A stretch of 64,000 bases of DNA, taken from contig NZ_AP017569.1 of NCBI RefSeq assembly GCF_002355655.1, positions 1,736,001-1,800,000 on the forward strand. The letters run 5' to 3'. The translations under genes and the position numbers were made by a program. Below the pieces are notes generated by a model. That model was not told the origin of the DNA. It did no database searches and saw only the letters and a list, made by a program, of their open reading frames with translations. The number at the start of each line of letters is the position of its first letter. The first letter of the stretch is position 1. The DNA is from Halorubrum trapanicum (GTDB taxonomy: Archaea; Halobacteriota; Halobacteria; Halobacteriales; Haloferacaceae). This document shows, one piece after another, positions 17,778 through 26,467 of this stretch.

Positions 17778-19019
17778 TCAGTTCTCAGTCTCGTCGGTTT
17801 CGGCCGTCTCACCGCTTCCGTCCGTCGCGAGTTCCGGCTTCGAGACGCTCGCCTTCACGTCGTTCGCGAGGCGCTCCTGGAGCCCGTGGTACTTCGCGAC
17901 GCCGGTGGCGTCCGACTGGGCGATGCCCGCCACGTCCTCGGTGTTGAACGAGGCCATCTCCTCGGAGTAGACGGCGTACTCGGAGTCGCGCGCGACGACG
18001 CGGCAGTCGCCGCCGGACACCTTCACCGTCGCCGTGCCGGTCACCACGTCCTGCGTCTCGTCGATGAACGCGTTCAGCGCGTCGACGACGGGAGCGAACA
18101 CGAGCCCCTCGTACGCCTTCTCGGACCACTCCTGCTCGATCCCCTTCTTGAACGAGCGCTCGTTCTTGGTGAGGACGAGATCCTCTAGGGCTTGGTGGGC
18201 GGTGAGCAGGACGGTCGCGGCCGGGTGCTCGTAGTTCTCGCGCACCTTCAGCCCGAGCATGCGGTCCTCCATCACGTCGGTGCGGCCGACGCCGTAGCCG
18301 CCGGCGTACTCGTTGAGGTGCTGGATGAGGGGGACCGGATCCATCGCCTCGCCGTCGACGGCGACCGGGACGCCCTCCTCGAAGGCGATCTCGATGGTGG
18401 TCTCGCCCTCGGGCTCGGCGGTCCACTCGTAGATGTCCTCCGGCGGCTCGTAGTCCGGGTTCTCCAGCTTGCCGCCCTCGACCGCGCGCGACCAGATGTT
18501 CTCGTCGATGGACCAGACGCCGCCGTCGCCGGCCTCGACGGGCAGGTCCTTCTCCGCGGCGTAGTCGATCTCCCACTCCCGGGTGAGGCCGAGCTCGCGC
18601 ACGGGGGCGATCACTTCGAGGTCGGAGCCGCGCCAGACGGCCTCGAACCGGAGCTGGTCGTTGCCCTTCCCCGTACAGCCGTGCGCGATGGCGTCACAGC
18701 CCTGCTCCTCGGCGACGCCCAGAATGGCCTCGGCGATGACCGGGCGCGCGAGGGCGGTGCCGAGCGGGTAGCCCTGATAGCTGGCGTTGGATTTCACGGC
18801 GTCGAAACAGAGGTCCGCGAACTCTTCTTTCGCGTCGACGACGTGGATGTCGAGCCCCAACGCCTCCGCGGTCTCCTCCGCCTCGTCGAACTCCTCTGTG
18901 GGCTGGCCGACGTCGACGTTGACGCCGATGACCTCGTCGTAGCCGTACTCCTCTTTCAGTAGCGGTACGCACACTGTCGTGTCGAGTCCCCCGCTGAACG
19001 CGAGTGCAACGCTCGTCAT
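17778..19019 (-). CDS. argG: Argininosuccinate synthase
   Basis: This 413-residue enzyme joins citrulline and aspartate using ATP. The P-loop-like motif LAFSGGLDTTV (residues 6-16) and the GCTGKGNDQLRFE segment near 114 identify it. The start MTSVALAFSGG is the family start. It is the first gene of a two-gene argG-argH unit with its own TATA box, separate from the lysW operon that lies downstream on the same strand. Confidence 0.98.
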   Translation of the reverse strand: MTSVALAFSGGLDTTVCVPLLKEEYGYDEVIGVNVDVGQPTEEFDEAEETAEALGLDIHVVDAKEEFADLCFDAVKSNASYQGYPLGTALARPVIAEAILGVAEEQGCDAIAHGCTGKGNDQLRFEAVWRGSDLEVIAPVRELGLTREWEIDYAAEKDLPVEAGDGGVWSIDENIWSRAVEGGKLENPDYEPPEDIYEWTAEPEGETTIEIAFEEGVPVAVDGEAMDPVPLIQHLNEYAGGYGVGRTDVMEDRMLGLKVRENYEHPAATVLLTAHQALEDLVLTKNERSFKKGIEQEWSEKAYEGLVFAPVVDALNAFIDETQDVVTGTATVKVSGGDCRVVARDSEYAVYSEEMASFNTEDVAGIAQSDATGVAKYHGLQERLANDVKASVSKPELATDGSGETAETDETEN

Positions 19020-19042
19020 TACCAGAGTACACCCGGCCTACA

Positions 19043-19051
19043 CCTTTAAAT
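19043..19051 (-). promoter_or_regulatory. TATA box of argG
   Basis: The minus strand reads GAATTTAAAGG, about 24-32 nt before the argG ATG, in an AT-rich patch. Confidence 0.55.
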
Positions 19052-19059
19052 TCAGCGGT

Positions 19060-19335
19060 TTTAATTTTGTAAGAAAATCGGAGAGCGGTCGCTCGCGGAA
19101 CGCGGAGTCGAGACTCTTCGGAACGGAACGGCGCGAACGCGACGAGAGGTGAAAGTTATCGGCCCGAGGGGCCTCGTCGTCGCGCCGCGCCGGAATCCGG
19201 TCGCGGCGGTCGGACGTCTCGTCGCGGTCGCAGGGCTCGTCGGCCTCGGAGAAGGGCGGCGTCGAGACGAGCCGCTGCGGTCATCGGGTGTACGTACCGA
19301 TCTCCGATATAAAACTGTTCCGCAATCCGTGACTG
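19060..19335. other. Intergenic stretch with no recognisable gene
   Basis: Between the argG promoter and the tandem array. Frames crossing it have arginine/proline-rich shadow composition and were not called. A TATA-like GATATAAAA lies at about 19309, possibly a worn unit of the array that follows. Confidence 0.4.
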
Positions 19336-19550
19336 ACAGCGGATCGGCGACGGACTCCTCCGAAGCCGCAGCCGCTCGCTTATAAATAGTTGCTGACGGA
19401 TCGGCGGTGAACACCGCTGAAGCCCCAGCCGCTTGCTTATAAATGGTTGAGTGCGAATCGACGGCGAACACCTCCAAAGCCCCAGCCGCTTGCTTATAAA
19501 TGGCTCATGGCGGATCGATGGAGAACGCCACCAAAGCCCCAGCCGCGAGG
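19336..19550 (-). repeat. 57-bp tandem array at the end of repeat copy C
   Basis: Three successive TTATAA cores start at 19380, 19437 and 19494, exactly 57 bp apart. Each is linked to a CCAAAGCCCCAGCCGC-like segment, and the last unit runs directly into the P1 arm of copy C. Read on the minus strand, the units stay in one frame and encode a degenerate 19-residue repeat with the pattern D-x4-I-Y-K-x-A-A; one TGA interrupts the unit nearest copy C. It may be coding debris or a promoter-like array. Confidence 0.75.
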
Positions 19551-19855
19551 CCGGCGCACACTCGCTGCGCTCCTCACTCGTTCGCTCCGCTCACTCGTTC
19601 CGGTGCTTACGTCGTCTGCGCCGGCCTCGCGGCTGCCCCTTTGAGTCCCACCCCGCACAGCACCGCACGGCCTCACACCTCCCCAGCCTCGCGGTTCGCG
19701 CTCTTCGAGCGCTCACCGCGTCCCTCGCGCGGTGCTCCTCGCGGCCGCCGAGGGCGGCCGCTCGCAGGCACGCGCCACCGCACCGCTTTTATGAGTAATC
19801 GTCGCTACGACTTCATTTATTTAAAAACCGCCGCGACGACAGCAGCCTCAAATAA
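19527..19855 (-). repeat. Interspersed structured repeat, copy C
   Basis: Copy C of the five-copy family. P1 is an 18-bp perfect stem (from AGCCGCGAGG at 19541, paired to sequence ending at 19634). P2 pairs CGCGGT (19690-19695) with ACCGCG (19715-19720), with an inner GCGCT/AGCGC stem. P3 is a perfect 9-bp stem with loop GAG (19741-19761). All linkers seen in the other copies are kept. It lies between argG and the hemL 3' end. Confidence 0.85.
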
Positions 19856-19870
19856 CGGCTCTCGCCGGCG

Positions 19871-21214
19871 TCAGATCGCTTCCCGGTACGCTTCGAGGGT
19901 CCGCTCGACGTCCTCCTCGGTGTGCGCGTAGGAGGTGAACTGGCACTCGAACTGGTTCGCGGTGAGGAACACCCCCCGGTCTTTCATCTCCTGCCAGAAC
20001 ACGCGCTCCCAGCGGTCCGTCGCGGCCGCGGCGACGTCGGCGCCCGTCTTCGGACAGCTGTCGTAGCGGGCGCAGTCGGGGTCCTGCCGGCAGCCGCCCG
20101 GACAGCAGGCGTCGACGTCGTCGGGCGCCTCGCGGGTGAAGATCGTCTTGAACATCGAGTCGGTGCCGACGACGGTGTACTCGGGCGCGCGCTCGGCGCA
20201 GATCTCGGCGATCCCCTCGCGGAGCTGCCGGCCGAGGCGGTTGACGTGCTCGTACACGTCGTTCTCGGCCGCGTACTCCAGCCCGGCCTTCCCGGCGGCC
20301 ATCGTCACCGGGTGCCCGGAGAAGGTACCGGACTGGAACACCTCGCCCGCGGGGGTGAACCCCTCGATGATATCCGCCCGCCCGCCGATCGCGCCGACCG
20401 GGAAGCCGCCGCCGATGATCTTGCCGAACGTCGTCACGTCGGGGGTGACGCCGAACTTCGACTGCGCGCAGCCGAGGCCGCCGACCCGGAACCCGGTGAT
20501 CACCTCGTCGAAGACGAGGAGCGAGCCGTGGTCGTCACAGAGGTCCCGCAGGGTCTCGTGGTATCCCTCTATCGGCATGACGATCCCCTTGTTGGCGAGG
20601 ATCGGCTCGACGAGGACCGCCGCGATCTCGTCGCCGTGCTCCGCGAACACCTCCTTCGCGGCCGCCTCGTCGTTGAACGGGATCGGCAGGGTGTGTTCGG
20701 CGAACTCCTCGGGGATCCCCTTCGTCGAGGGATGGGCGTCCCCCGGCGACCCCTCGACGAGCGTCGACTCCTGCGCGCCGTGATAGCCGCCCCGCATCAC
20801 GACGATCTTGTCGCGATCGGTGTGGCCCCGCGCCAGCCGCACCGCCGAGACGGTCGCCTCCGTGCCGGAGTTGACGAACCGGATCGACTCCACGCTCGGG
20901 ACGTGGCGGGCGACGAACTCGGCGTGTTCGACCTCGATCTCCGTCGGCGCGCCGTACATCGGCCCCTCCGCGACGTGCGACTGGACCGCGGCCTCGACCG
21001 GGTCGGGCAGGTCGTGGCCGTAGAGGAGCGGGCCGTACCCCATCACCCAGTCGACGTACCGGTTGCCGTCGGCGTCGATCACGTGGCCGCCGTCGCCGCG
21101 CTCGACGAAGAACGGGTGCGGCATCGTCGCCCGGACCGAGGAGTTGACCCCGCCCGGCGTCACCGACAGCGCGCGGTCGTACAGCCCGCGCGAGCGCTCG
21201 TGGTTCATACGCAT
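19871..21214 (-). CDS. hemL: Glutamate-1-semialdehyde 2,1-aminomutase
   Basis: This 447-residue PLP enzyme forms 5-aminolevulinate from glutamate-1-semialdehyde in tetrapyrrole synthesis. Typical segments are [11 protein letters not shown] near residue 18, [22 protein letters not shown] and the PLP-lysine region [12 protein letters not shown]. Residues 370-387 hold a Cys-rich insert with five cysteines (CCPGGC, then DC and SC) that is absent from bacterial HemL of about 430 residues; it could bind a metal. The family start could also be the ATG two codons later. Other heme genes are not nearby. Confidence 0.96.
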   Translation of the reverse strand: MRMNHERSRGLYDRALSVTPGGVNSSVRATMPHPFFVERGDGGHVIDADGNRYVDWVMGYGPLLYGHDLPDPVEAAVQSHVAEGPMYGAPTEIEVEHAEFVARHVPSVESIRFVNSGTEATVSAVRLARGHTDRDKIVVMRGGYHGAQESTLVEGSPGDAHPSTKGIPEEFAEHTLPIPFNDEAAAKEVFAEHGDEIAAVLVEPILANKGIVMPIEGYHETLRDLCDDHGSLLVFDEVITGFRVGGLGCAQSKFGVTPDVTTFGKIIGGGFPVGAIGGRADIIEGFTPAGEVFQSGTFSGHPVTMAAGKAGLEYAAENDVYEHVNRLGRQLREGIAEICAERAPEYTVVGTDSMFKTIFTREAPDDVDACCPGGCRQDPDCARYDSCPKTGADVAAAATDRWERVFWQEMKDRGVFLTANQFECQFTSYAHTEEDVERTLEAYREAI

Positions 21215-21262
21215 CGGTTCGAACGCCCCGTGGAAAGACCTTGTTGAGTCGGCCGTCGCGGC

Positions 21263-21700
21263 CTACATCCCGTCGTCTCGCAGCATGATCGCGCCGCTGA
21301 CGAACATGAGGAGCGCGAGCGTCACCATTCCGAGGTCCCACGACATCGCCGCGGTCATCGCCGCGTCACCGCCCGCCATCCCCGTGCCGTCCGTACCCGT
21401 CATTCCGCCGTCCATCGCGCTAGCGCCCATCGCGCCATCGCCCATCGCACCGGTCAGCAGGGCCGTCTGATTGGCGAGCATGACGACGGCGTACGCGACC
21501 ATCAGTCCCCCGCTCGCCCGTCCGGAGAGGAAGTCGACCGAGGCGAGCAGCGCGCCGCCGTGCGCGACGACGACGAGGCCGAGGCCCAGCATGAGCCACG
21601 CGCTCGCGGTCATCCGCGCCGCGCCCGCGGCGCTCGCGAGAGAGTAACCGCCCGAGGCGAACGCGATCGCCGCGCCGTACAGCCGCGTCTCGGTCGTCAT
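21263..21700 (-). CDS. Membrane protein of four helices, unknown
   Basis: This 145-residue protein has four hydrophobic segments (about 7-27, 33-54, 63-85 and 120-140). A Met/Gly-rich loop (GAMGDGAMGASAMDGGM-type sequence) separates the last two. The methionine-rich stretch recalls metal-handling membrane proteins, but no family could be assigned. It starts with ATG at 21698-21700, between hemL and the amt gene on the same strand. Confidence 0.65.
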   Translation of the reverse strand: MTTETRLYGAAIAFASGGYSLASAAGAARMTASAWLMLGLGLVVVAHGGALLASVDFLSGRASGGLMVAYAVVMLANQTALLTGAMGDGAMGASAMDGGMTGTDGTGMAGGDAAMTAAMSWDLGMVTLALLMFVSGAIMLRDDGM

Positions 21701-21778
21701 GCTTCACGTCGCGGCGCAGAAAACAAAAGGGTTCGTCGGAAGTGCGGTGCCGCTACGGAGCCGGTGTCGGCGCGCCGC

Positions 21779-23506
21779 CTACACCGCCTCCGGTCCGGTC
21801 GCGCCCGTGCGGACCTGGAGCGCGTCCTCGACGGGCATGATGAACACCTTGCCGTCGCCGGGCTCGCCGGTCTCGGCGGCGTCGGCGATCGCCTCCGCGA
21901 CCTCGTCGGCCGGGATGTCGGCGACGACGACGTCGACCTTCACCTTCTGGTGGAGGTCGACGGTGAACTCCTCGCCGCGCCACTGGCCCTTCTTCGCGGG
22001 CTGGCTGCCGCGGCCGGAGACGTTCGTCACCGTCAGCGAGGGCGCGTTGATCTCCGCGAGCGACTGCTTGATCGCCCCGAGCTTGTCGGGGCGGACCACC
22101 GCGGTGACCATCTTGATCTGCGTGCCCGCCTCCGCGCCGCCGTCGGCGCGGGGGGACTCGCTGTCGGACTCGGTCGTGTCGACCACCGACGGACCGCCGT
22201 CGGTCGCGACGCGGTCGCCGCCGAACTCGGGGTAGGTCTCGACGCCGTGTTCGGAGATGTCGAGGCCCTCCTGCTCGTGTTCCGCGGTGACGCGCGCCTC
22301 GCCGCTCACCTTGAGGACGTACCAGACGGCGGCGGTCGCGGTGAGCGTCCAGCCGCCGATGATGACGACGCCGGTCAGCTGGGCGACGAAGTGGGCACCG
22401 ATGCCCGCGCTGAGCTCGCCCGGCGCGGCGACGAAGGGGAAGAGGAGCGTGCCGAGGACGCCGGCGCTCCCGTGGACCGGGAACACCGCGCAGACGTCGT
22501 CGATCTTGAGCGTGTCCGAGACGAACTCGAAGACGAGCGGGAGCTGTCCGCCGGCGAGGAGGCCGACGACCAGCGCGCCCCACCACGCCGTGGTGTCGGG
22601 AATGGCGGTGATGCCGACGAGCCCCGCGAGCAGCCCGTTTGCGACGTAGAGCGTGTCGACCTTCCCGGTGCGGAGCCACACGACGGTCGCGGCGCCGATC
22701 CCGCCGGCCGCCATCGCGATCGTCGTCCCCATCGCGACGAGGTTGAGCGTCAGCGTGTTGAACACGCCGCCGCTGACGACGGAGGCCGTGCCGACGTTGA
22801 AGCCGTACCAGCCGAACGCGAGGACGAGCGTCCCCAGCACGGCGAACGTCAGCGAGTGGCCGGGGATGACGTTCGTCGAGCCGTCCTCCGCGTAGCGGTC
22901 CATCCGCGGGCCGAGGACCGCGGCGGCCGTGAGGCCAGCGATCCCGCCCATGCCGTGGACGATCATGCCGCCCGCGAAGTCGTGGAACGCGGTTCCGGTC
23001 AGCTGCGCGACGAGCCCGTCGCCCGAGGCCGACCAGGTGAACGCGATGACCATCGGGTAGATCACCGCGGCGAGGAGGAACGTGTACGTGACGTACGCGC
23101 GGAGCTTCGCGCGACCGGCGACCGCGCCGGAGACGATCGTCGCGGCGGTCATCGCGAACACCGCGCCGTAGAGCCAGTTGACGTACGGGCCGATGACGCC
23201 CTCCTCGACGGCCAGTTCACCGCCGGAGAACAGCGAGCCCGCCGCGGAGGCGATCCCCGGCGACCCGTTCACGAGGCTCGTGAACGCCGTGCCGATCAGG
23301 AAGAACACCGTCACGCCGACGCTCCACGTCAGGAGGTTCTTCGTCAGCTGGTTGGCGACGTTCTTCGACCGCACCTGCCCGGCCTCGAGCATCGCGAAGC
23401 CGGCGTGCATGAAGAAGATGAGGAACGTCACGACGAGGATCCACGTCCCGTTCATCGCGGACGCGAACGTGCTCGGATCGATCGTGGCGAGAACGTTCGC
23501 CGTCAC
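21779..23506 (-). CDS. amtB: Ammonium transporter fused to a C-terminal PII domain
   Basis: Residues 1-430 are an Amt/MEP/Rh ammonium channel with about 11 membrane helices ([19 protein letters not shown] and the FHDFAGG and VHGSAGVLG motifs with the pore histidines). After a linker rich in Asp/Ser, residues 465-575 form a complete PII (GlnB/GlnK-like) domain. It starts [13 protein letters not shown], has a T-loop region around RGEEF and ends [16 protein letters not shown]. Haloarchaea usually encode Amt and GlnK as neighbouring genes; here both are one chain. The tyrosine used for uridylylation in enterobacterial PII is Phe. The fused PII presumably gates its own channel in response to 2-oxoglutarate and nucleotides. 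Confidence 0.95.
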   Translation of the reverse strand: MTANVLATIDPSTFASAMNGTWILVVTFLIFFMHAGFAMLEAGQVRSKNVANQLTKNLLTWSVGVTVFFLIGTAFTSLVNGSPGIASAAGSLFSGGELAVEEGVIGPYVNWLYGAVFAMTAATIVSGAVAGRAKLRAYVTYTFLLAAVIYPMVIAFTWSASGDGLVAQLTGTAFHDFAGGMIVHGMGGIAGLTAAAVLGPRMDRYAEDGSTNVIPGHSLTFAVLGTLVLAFGWYGFNVGTASVVSGGVFNTLTLNLVAMGTTIAMAAGGIGAATVVWLRTGKVDTLYVANGLLAGLVGITAIPDTTAWWGALVVGLLAGGQLPLVFEFVSDTLKIDDVCAVFPVHGSAGVLGTLLFPFVAAPGELSAGIGAHFVAQLTGVVIIGGWTLTATAAVWYVLKVSGEARVTAEHEQEGLDISEHGVETYPEFGGDRVATDGGPSVVDTTESDSESPRADGGAEAGTQIKMVTAVVRPDKLGAIKQSLAEINAPSLTVTNVSGRGSQPAKKGQWRGEEFTVDLHQKVKVDVVVADIPADEVAEAIADAAETGEPGDGKVFIMPVEDALQVRTGATGPEAV

Positions 23507-24003
23507 GACTCAACCACCTCTACTGAACGACTGTCCGGTTCACGCTTCGTTTCGCTCGTGTTCATGTGCTGAATCACGTTTCGACTCCCGGGAACGGCTA
23601 CACATAAACGTTAGAGTTGAGTTTCACAAAAAAGAGGGTTGATAATACGGCGGTCGTCCGATATAAGGAGATGTCTATGGAATATAAGGGCGTTTCCTCG
23701 GTGATTTCGCGGCAATCGTTGCGCTCGAAGCGGACGGACGTTGTGTAATATTTCTATCTATTCCGCCCCGATCCGCCGTCGAGGGCCGCTCTGTGCCCGT
23801 ACGCGGCCGGTTCTGGCGAGTATTGCCACGCCGCTGTCTCGCGATTCGCCGTCGTACGGGCCCTCATCCGCGAATTCGAACGGCTAGAGGCCTCTCAATG
23901 AAAATTGACGTTCGTCAACCGGATCTCGAATTCGACGGCCGATTCGACCGATCGGTGGCGGTTCGACGTGATCGCCGAGCGGCTGACAGCGTCGAAACCT
24001 CGC
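23507..24003. other. AT-richer intergenic region upstream of amtB
   Basis: No gene could be supported. It holds the likely amtB promoter (minus-strand CGTTTATGTG near 23605, giving a leader of about 75 nt) and a plus-strand TATA-like CCGATATAAGG at 23660. It also holds a palindrome TTGACG-tt-CGTCAA at 23905-23918 that may be an operator. A 25-codon ATG frame at 23671 was considered too weak to call. Confidence 0.4.
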
Positions 24004-25035
24004 TTACTCCGGCTTCAGTCCCTCGTTCTGGACGCGCATCACGGCCTCGCCGTCGGCCAGGTTCGGCGCGTCGACGAGGCGGACGATCCGCTTGTCGCCC
24101 TTCGACTTCCGGAGGTAGATCCGGAAGGTGGAGGCGTGGCCGAGGATGTTGCCGCCGATCGCCTGGGTCGGGTCGCCGAAGTAGGAGTCCGGGTTCGACG
24201 CGACCTGGTTGGTGACGAGGATGGCGGTGTTGTACAGGTCGCCGAGCCGCATCAGGTCGTGGAGGTGTTTGTTGAGCTTCTGCTGCCGCTCGGCGAGCTC
24301 GCCCCGACCGACGTACTCCGCGCGGAAGTGCGCGGTGAGCGAGTCGACGCAGACGATCCGGATCGGCCACTCCGTCTCCTCGTGTTCGCCCGCCAGCTCC
24401 TTCGCCTTCTCGGCGAGGAGGATCTGGTGGTTGGAGTTGAACGCCTTCGCGACGTGGATCTGGTCTAAGAACGCGTCGACCAGGTCCTCCAGCGCCTCCT
24501 CGTCGCTCGGGGTGCCCTCAATCTCGCGGCGCTCCATCTCGTCGGCGAGGATCTCGTCGTCGAGCCCGCGGACCATGTCGTCGATCCGCTCCGGCCGAAA
24601 CGTGTCCTCGGAGTCGACGAAGATGCAGCCGCCCTCAAGCCCGCCGTTCTCCTTCGAGAGCTGGACGTTGACGGCCATCTGGTGGGTGACCTGCGACTTC
24701 CCGGAGCCGAACTCGCCGTACACTTCCGTGATCGACTGGGTCTCGATGCCGCCGCCGAGCAGGTCGTCGACCTCGTCGATCTGCCAGGAGAGCTTGCCGA
24801 TCTCCTGGCGGCGTTCGAGTACGGTCGCGCCCGTCTCGAAGCCGCCGACGTCGGCGGCCTCGCGGGCGGCGTTGATGATGTCGCTGGCGGACGACTCGCC
24901 GATGTCGGCGGTGTTGGACATCTCGCCGGGGCTCGCGACCGCGATCGACTGGTAGCTCTCGAATCCGTTGTCAACGAGCTTGTCCGCGGTCGCCGGGCCG
25001 ACGCCGGGGAGGTCCTCGAGTTCGTCTTCAGGCAT
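24004..25035 (-). CDS. radA: DNA repair and recombination protein RadA
   Basis: This protein of about 343 residues is the archaeal RecA/Rad51 recombinase. An N-terminal helix-hairpin-helix region ([17 protein letters not shown]) precedes the ATPase core with Walker [10 protein letters not shown] near residue 108 and Walker [11 protein letters not shown]. The L2 loop and the ATNQV-type sensor are visible (LVTNQV). The ATG at 25033-25035 is preferred over the GTG two codons upstream because a TATA box lies 26 nt before it. It acts in homologous recombination. Confidence 0.97.
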   Translation of the reverse strand: MPEDELEDLPGVGPATADKLVDNGFESYQSIAVASPGEMSNTADIGESSASDIINAAREAADVGGFETGATVLERRQEIGKLSWQIDEVDDLLGGGIETQSITEVYGEFGSGKSQVTHQMAVNVQLSKENGGLEGGCIFVDSEDTFRPERIDDMVRGLDDEILADEMERREIEGTPSDEEALEDLVDAFLDQIHVAKAFNSNHQILLAEKAKELAGEHEETEWPIRIVCVDSLTAHFRAEYVGRGELAERQQKLNKHLHDLMRLGDLYNTAILVTNQVASNPDSYFGDPTQAIGGNILGHASTFRIYLRKSKGDKRIVRLVDAPNLADGEAVMRVQNEGLKPE

Positions 25036-25060
25036 GTACACGACCCTTGTTCGCCATCGG

Positions 25061-25068
25061 GTATAAAG
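25061..25068 (-). promoter_or_regulatory. TATA box of radA
   Basis: The minus strand reads CTTTATAC, 26 nt before the radA ATG, matching leaderless spacing. Confidence 0.6.
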
Positions 25069-25217
25069 ACTGGTTTACACCCTAGTGAAAGTGAAATGCG
25101 CGCGGCGGCGTCGCTCGGTCGTGGCTCGTCATCTCTCGTAACGCCTCGCCGGAATTGCCCGTCGGACCGGGCGGTGAAACTGGTCCGGCGGTCCGGAAAA
25201 CTCCGGATTTCAGTCCC

Positions 25218-25718
25218 TCAGAAGCCGACGCGGCGGACGTAGTCGAGGTCGCGGATCTCCACGAGCAGGTCGCCGGACAGGTCGGCGTCGGTGATCACGT
25301 AGAGCTTCGGGTCGTCGGTGAACTCCGGGTCCTCGCTCAGCACCTGCCGGATCGAGACGCCGCGGTCGGCGAGGATGGAGGTGACCTCGGCGACGATCCC
25401 GGCCTCGTCGGCGGCCGCGACCTCGATTGTGAGCACCGTGAGGTCCAAGACCGGCGCGAGGTCCATCAGGCTCGGGACCGACGAGATGTTGGTGAAGATG
25501 CGCTTCAGCTCGGGGTCGGCCAGGATCGCGTCCGTCGTCGAGTCCACGACGCGGCGGTCGACGTCGAGCTCGCGCGCGATGCCGGTGTACGGGATCTCGA
25601 TTCCGCCGGAGACGACCCGCCCCTCCTCGTTGACGGAGAAGCCGCGCTCCAAGAACAGTCGAATGACGGCCTGCTGGCTGGGTGACCCCTCGAACTTCTC
25701 GAGGATCTCGTCGAACAT
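25218..25718 (-). CDS. ACT-domain regulator of amino-acid metabolism
   Basis: This 166-residue protein has an N-terminal helix-turn-helix-like half (MFDEILEKFEGSPSQQAVIRLFLERGFSV... ARELDVDRRVVDSTTDAIL). A C-terminal ACT domain runs from about 93 to 166 (LTVLTIEVAAADEAGIVAEVTSILADRGVSI). It resembles the haloarchaeal proteins annotated as regulators of amino-acid metabolism with an ACT domain, which would sense an amino acid and control transcription. The ligand is not known from sequence. Confidence 0.8.
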   Translation of the reverse strand: MFDEILEKFEGSPSQQAVIRLFLERGFSVNEEGRVVSGGIEIPYTGIARELDVDRRVVDSTTDAILADPELKRIFTNISSVPSLMDLAPVLDLTVLTIEVAAADEAGIVAEVTSILADRGVSIRQVLSEDPEFTDDPKLYVITDADLSGDLLVEIRDLDYVRRVGF

Positions 25719-25801
25719 TCGTTACTAGGGGTGGTGTCGGCGCGGCGTGATAAATCAGGGTGCGTCGCGGCCGCCGACGCGCGGGCGGTCCCGCCCCGCG
25801 A

Positions 25802-26278
25802 TCAACCTGACAGGCCCGCGTACGCCCCGCCGAGCACGGCCCCGTACGCGAGGTGACCGACCGCGCTCATGGCGCTGACGTTGGGCAGCGGCGGGTTCGC
25901 CGGCGAGCCGACCGCGGAGAGCCAGATCGGCATCACGATCACCGCGAGCGCGACCCAGACAGCGATTCCGTAGACCGCGCCGGCGCCGACCGACCGCCCG
26001 ACGCTCCCGCCGAGCGAGGGTGCGAGCCCGACGAGCGCGGCGAACCCGACGCCGAGGACGGCGCCGTGGGCCATGTGGATCACCCACCCCGTGAACGGCG
26101 CCGCCGGCGGTGCGAGCCCGTACATCGACGGGATCACCACCTCCAACAGCGGGGCGCGGATCATGTACGTCATCAGCAGTCCGAAGACGGCGCTGCCGGC
26201 GAGGCCGCCGGCCACGCCCGCCTTCCAGTTCCCGGATTCGGTCGATACCACGTCCGTCGTCGCCGTTTCGGTCGCCAT
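25802..26278 (-). CDS. Four-helix membrane protein, unknown
   Basis: This 158-residue protein has a Thr-rich N-terminal tail and four hydrophobic segments (about 21-41, 66-87, 96-120 and 137-156), with histidines in WVIHMAHGA and VGHLAYG. Similar proteins are widespread in haloarchaea and have no known function. It starts with ATG at 26276-26278. It is divergent from the helicase gene. Confidence 0.7.
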   Translation of the reverse strand: MATETATTDVVSTESGNWKAGVAGGLAGSAVFGLLMTYMIRAPLLEVVIPSMYGLAPPAAPFTGWVIHMAHGAVLGVGFAALVGLAPSLGGSVGRSVGAGAVYGIAVWVALAVIVMPIWLSAVGSPANPPLPNVSAMSAVGHLAYGAVLGGAYAGLSG

Positions 26279-26467
26279 GTCGTTCGGTCGACGGCGTCAG
26301 AAGCGGTAAAATATGCCGGAATAATGCGGTCGCGACGCACTCGCCCGGTAGTTATATATGATTCCTGAAACGAAATTCAGAGATCCGACCGGAGAACCCC
26401 CTCGGCGCCGGACCACTTCCGCTCCGGCACCCGACTCCTTTTGGCCGGTGGCGCCGAACCCCACCCC

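Noticed and set aside
19336-19550. CRISPR-like array at the TTATAA repeats
   Set aside because: The units are degenerate throughout and do not alternate conserved repeats with unique spacers of constant length; no cas genes nearby.
23671-23748. 25-codon frame MSMEYKGVSSVIS after a TATA-like box
   Set aside because: Too short to support, ribosome site overlaps the start codon region, and no motif.
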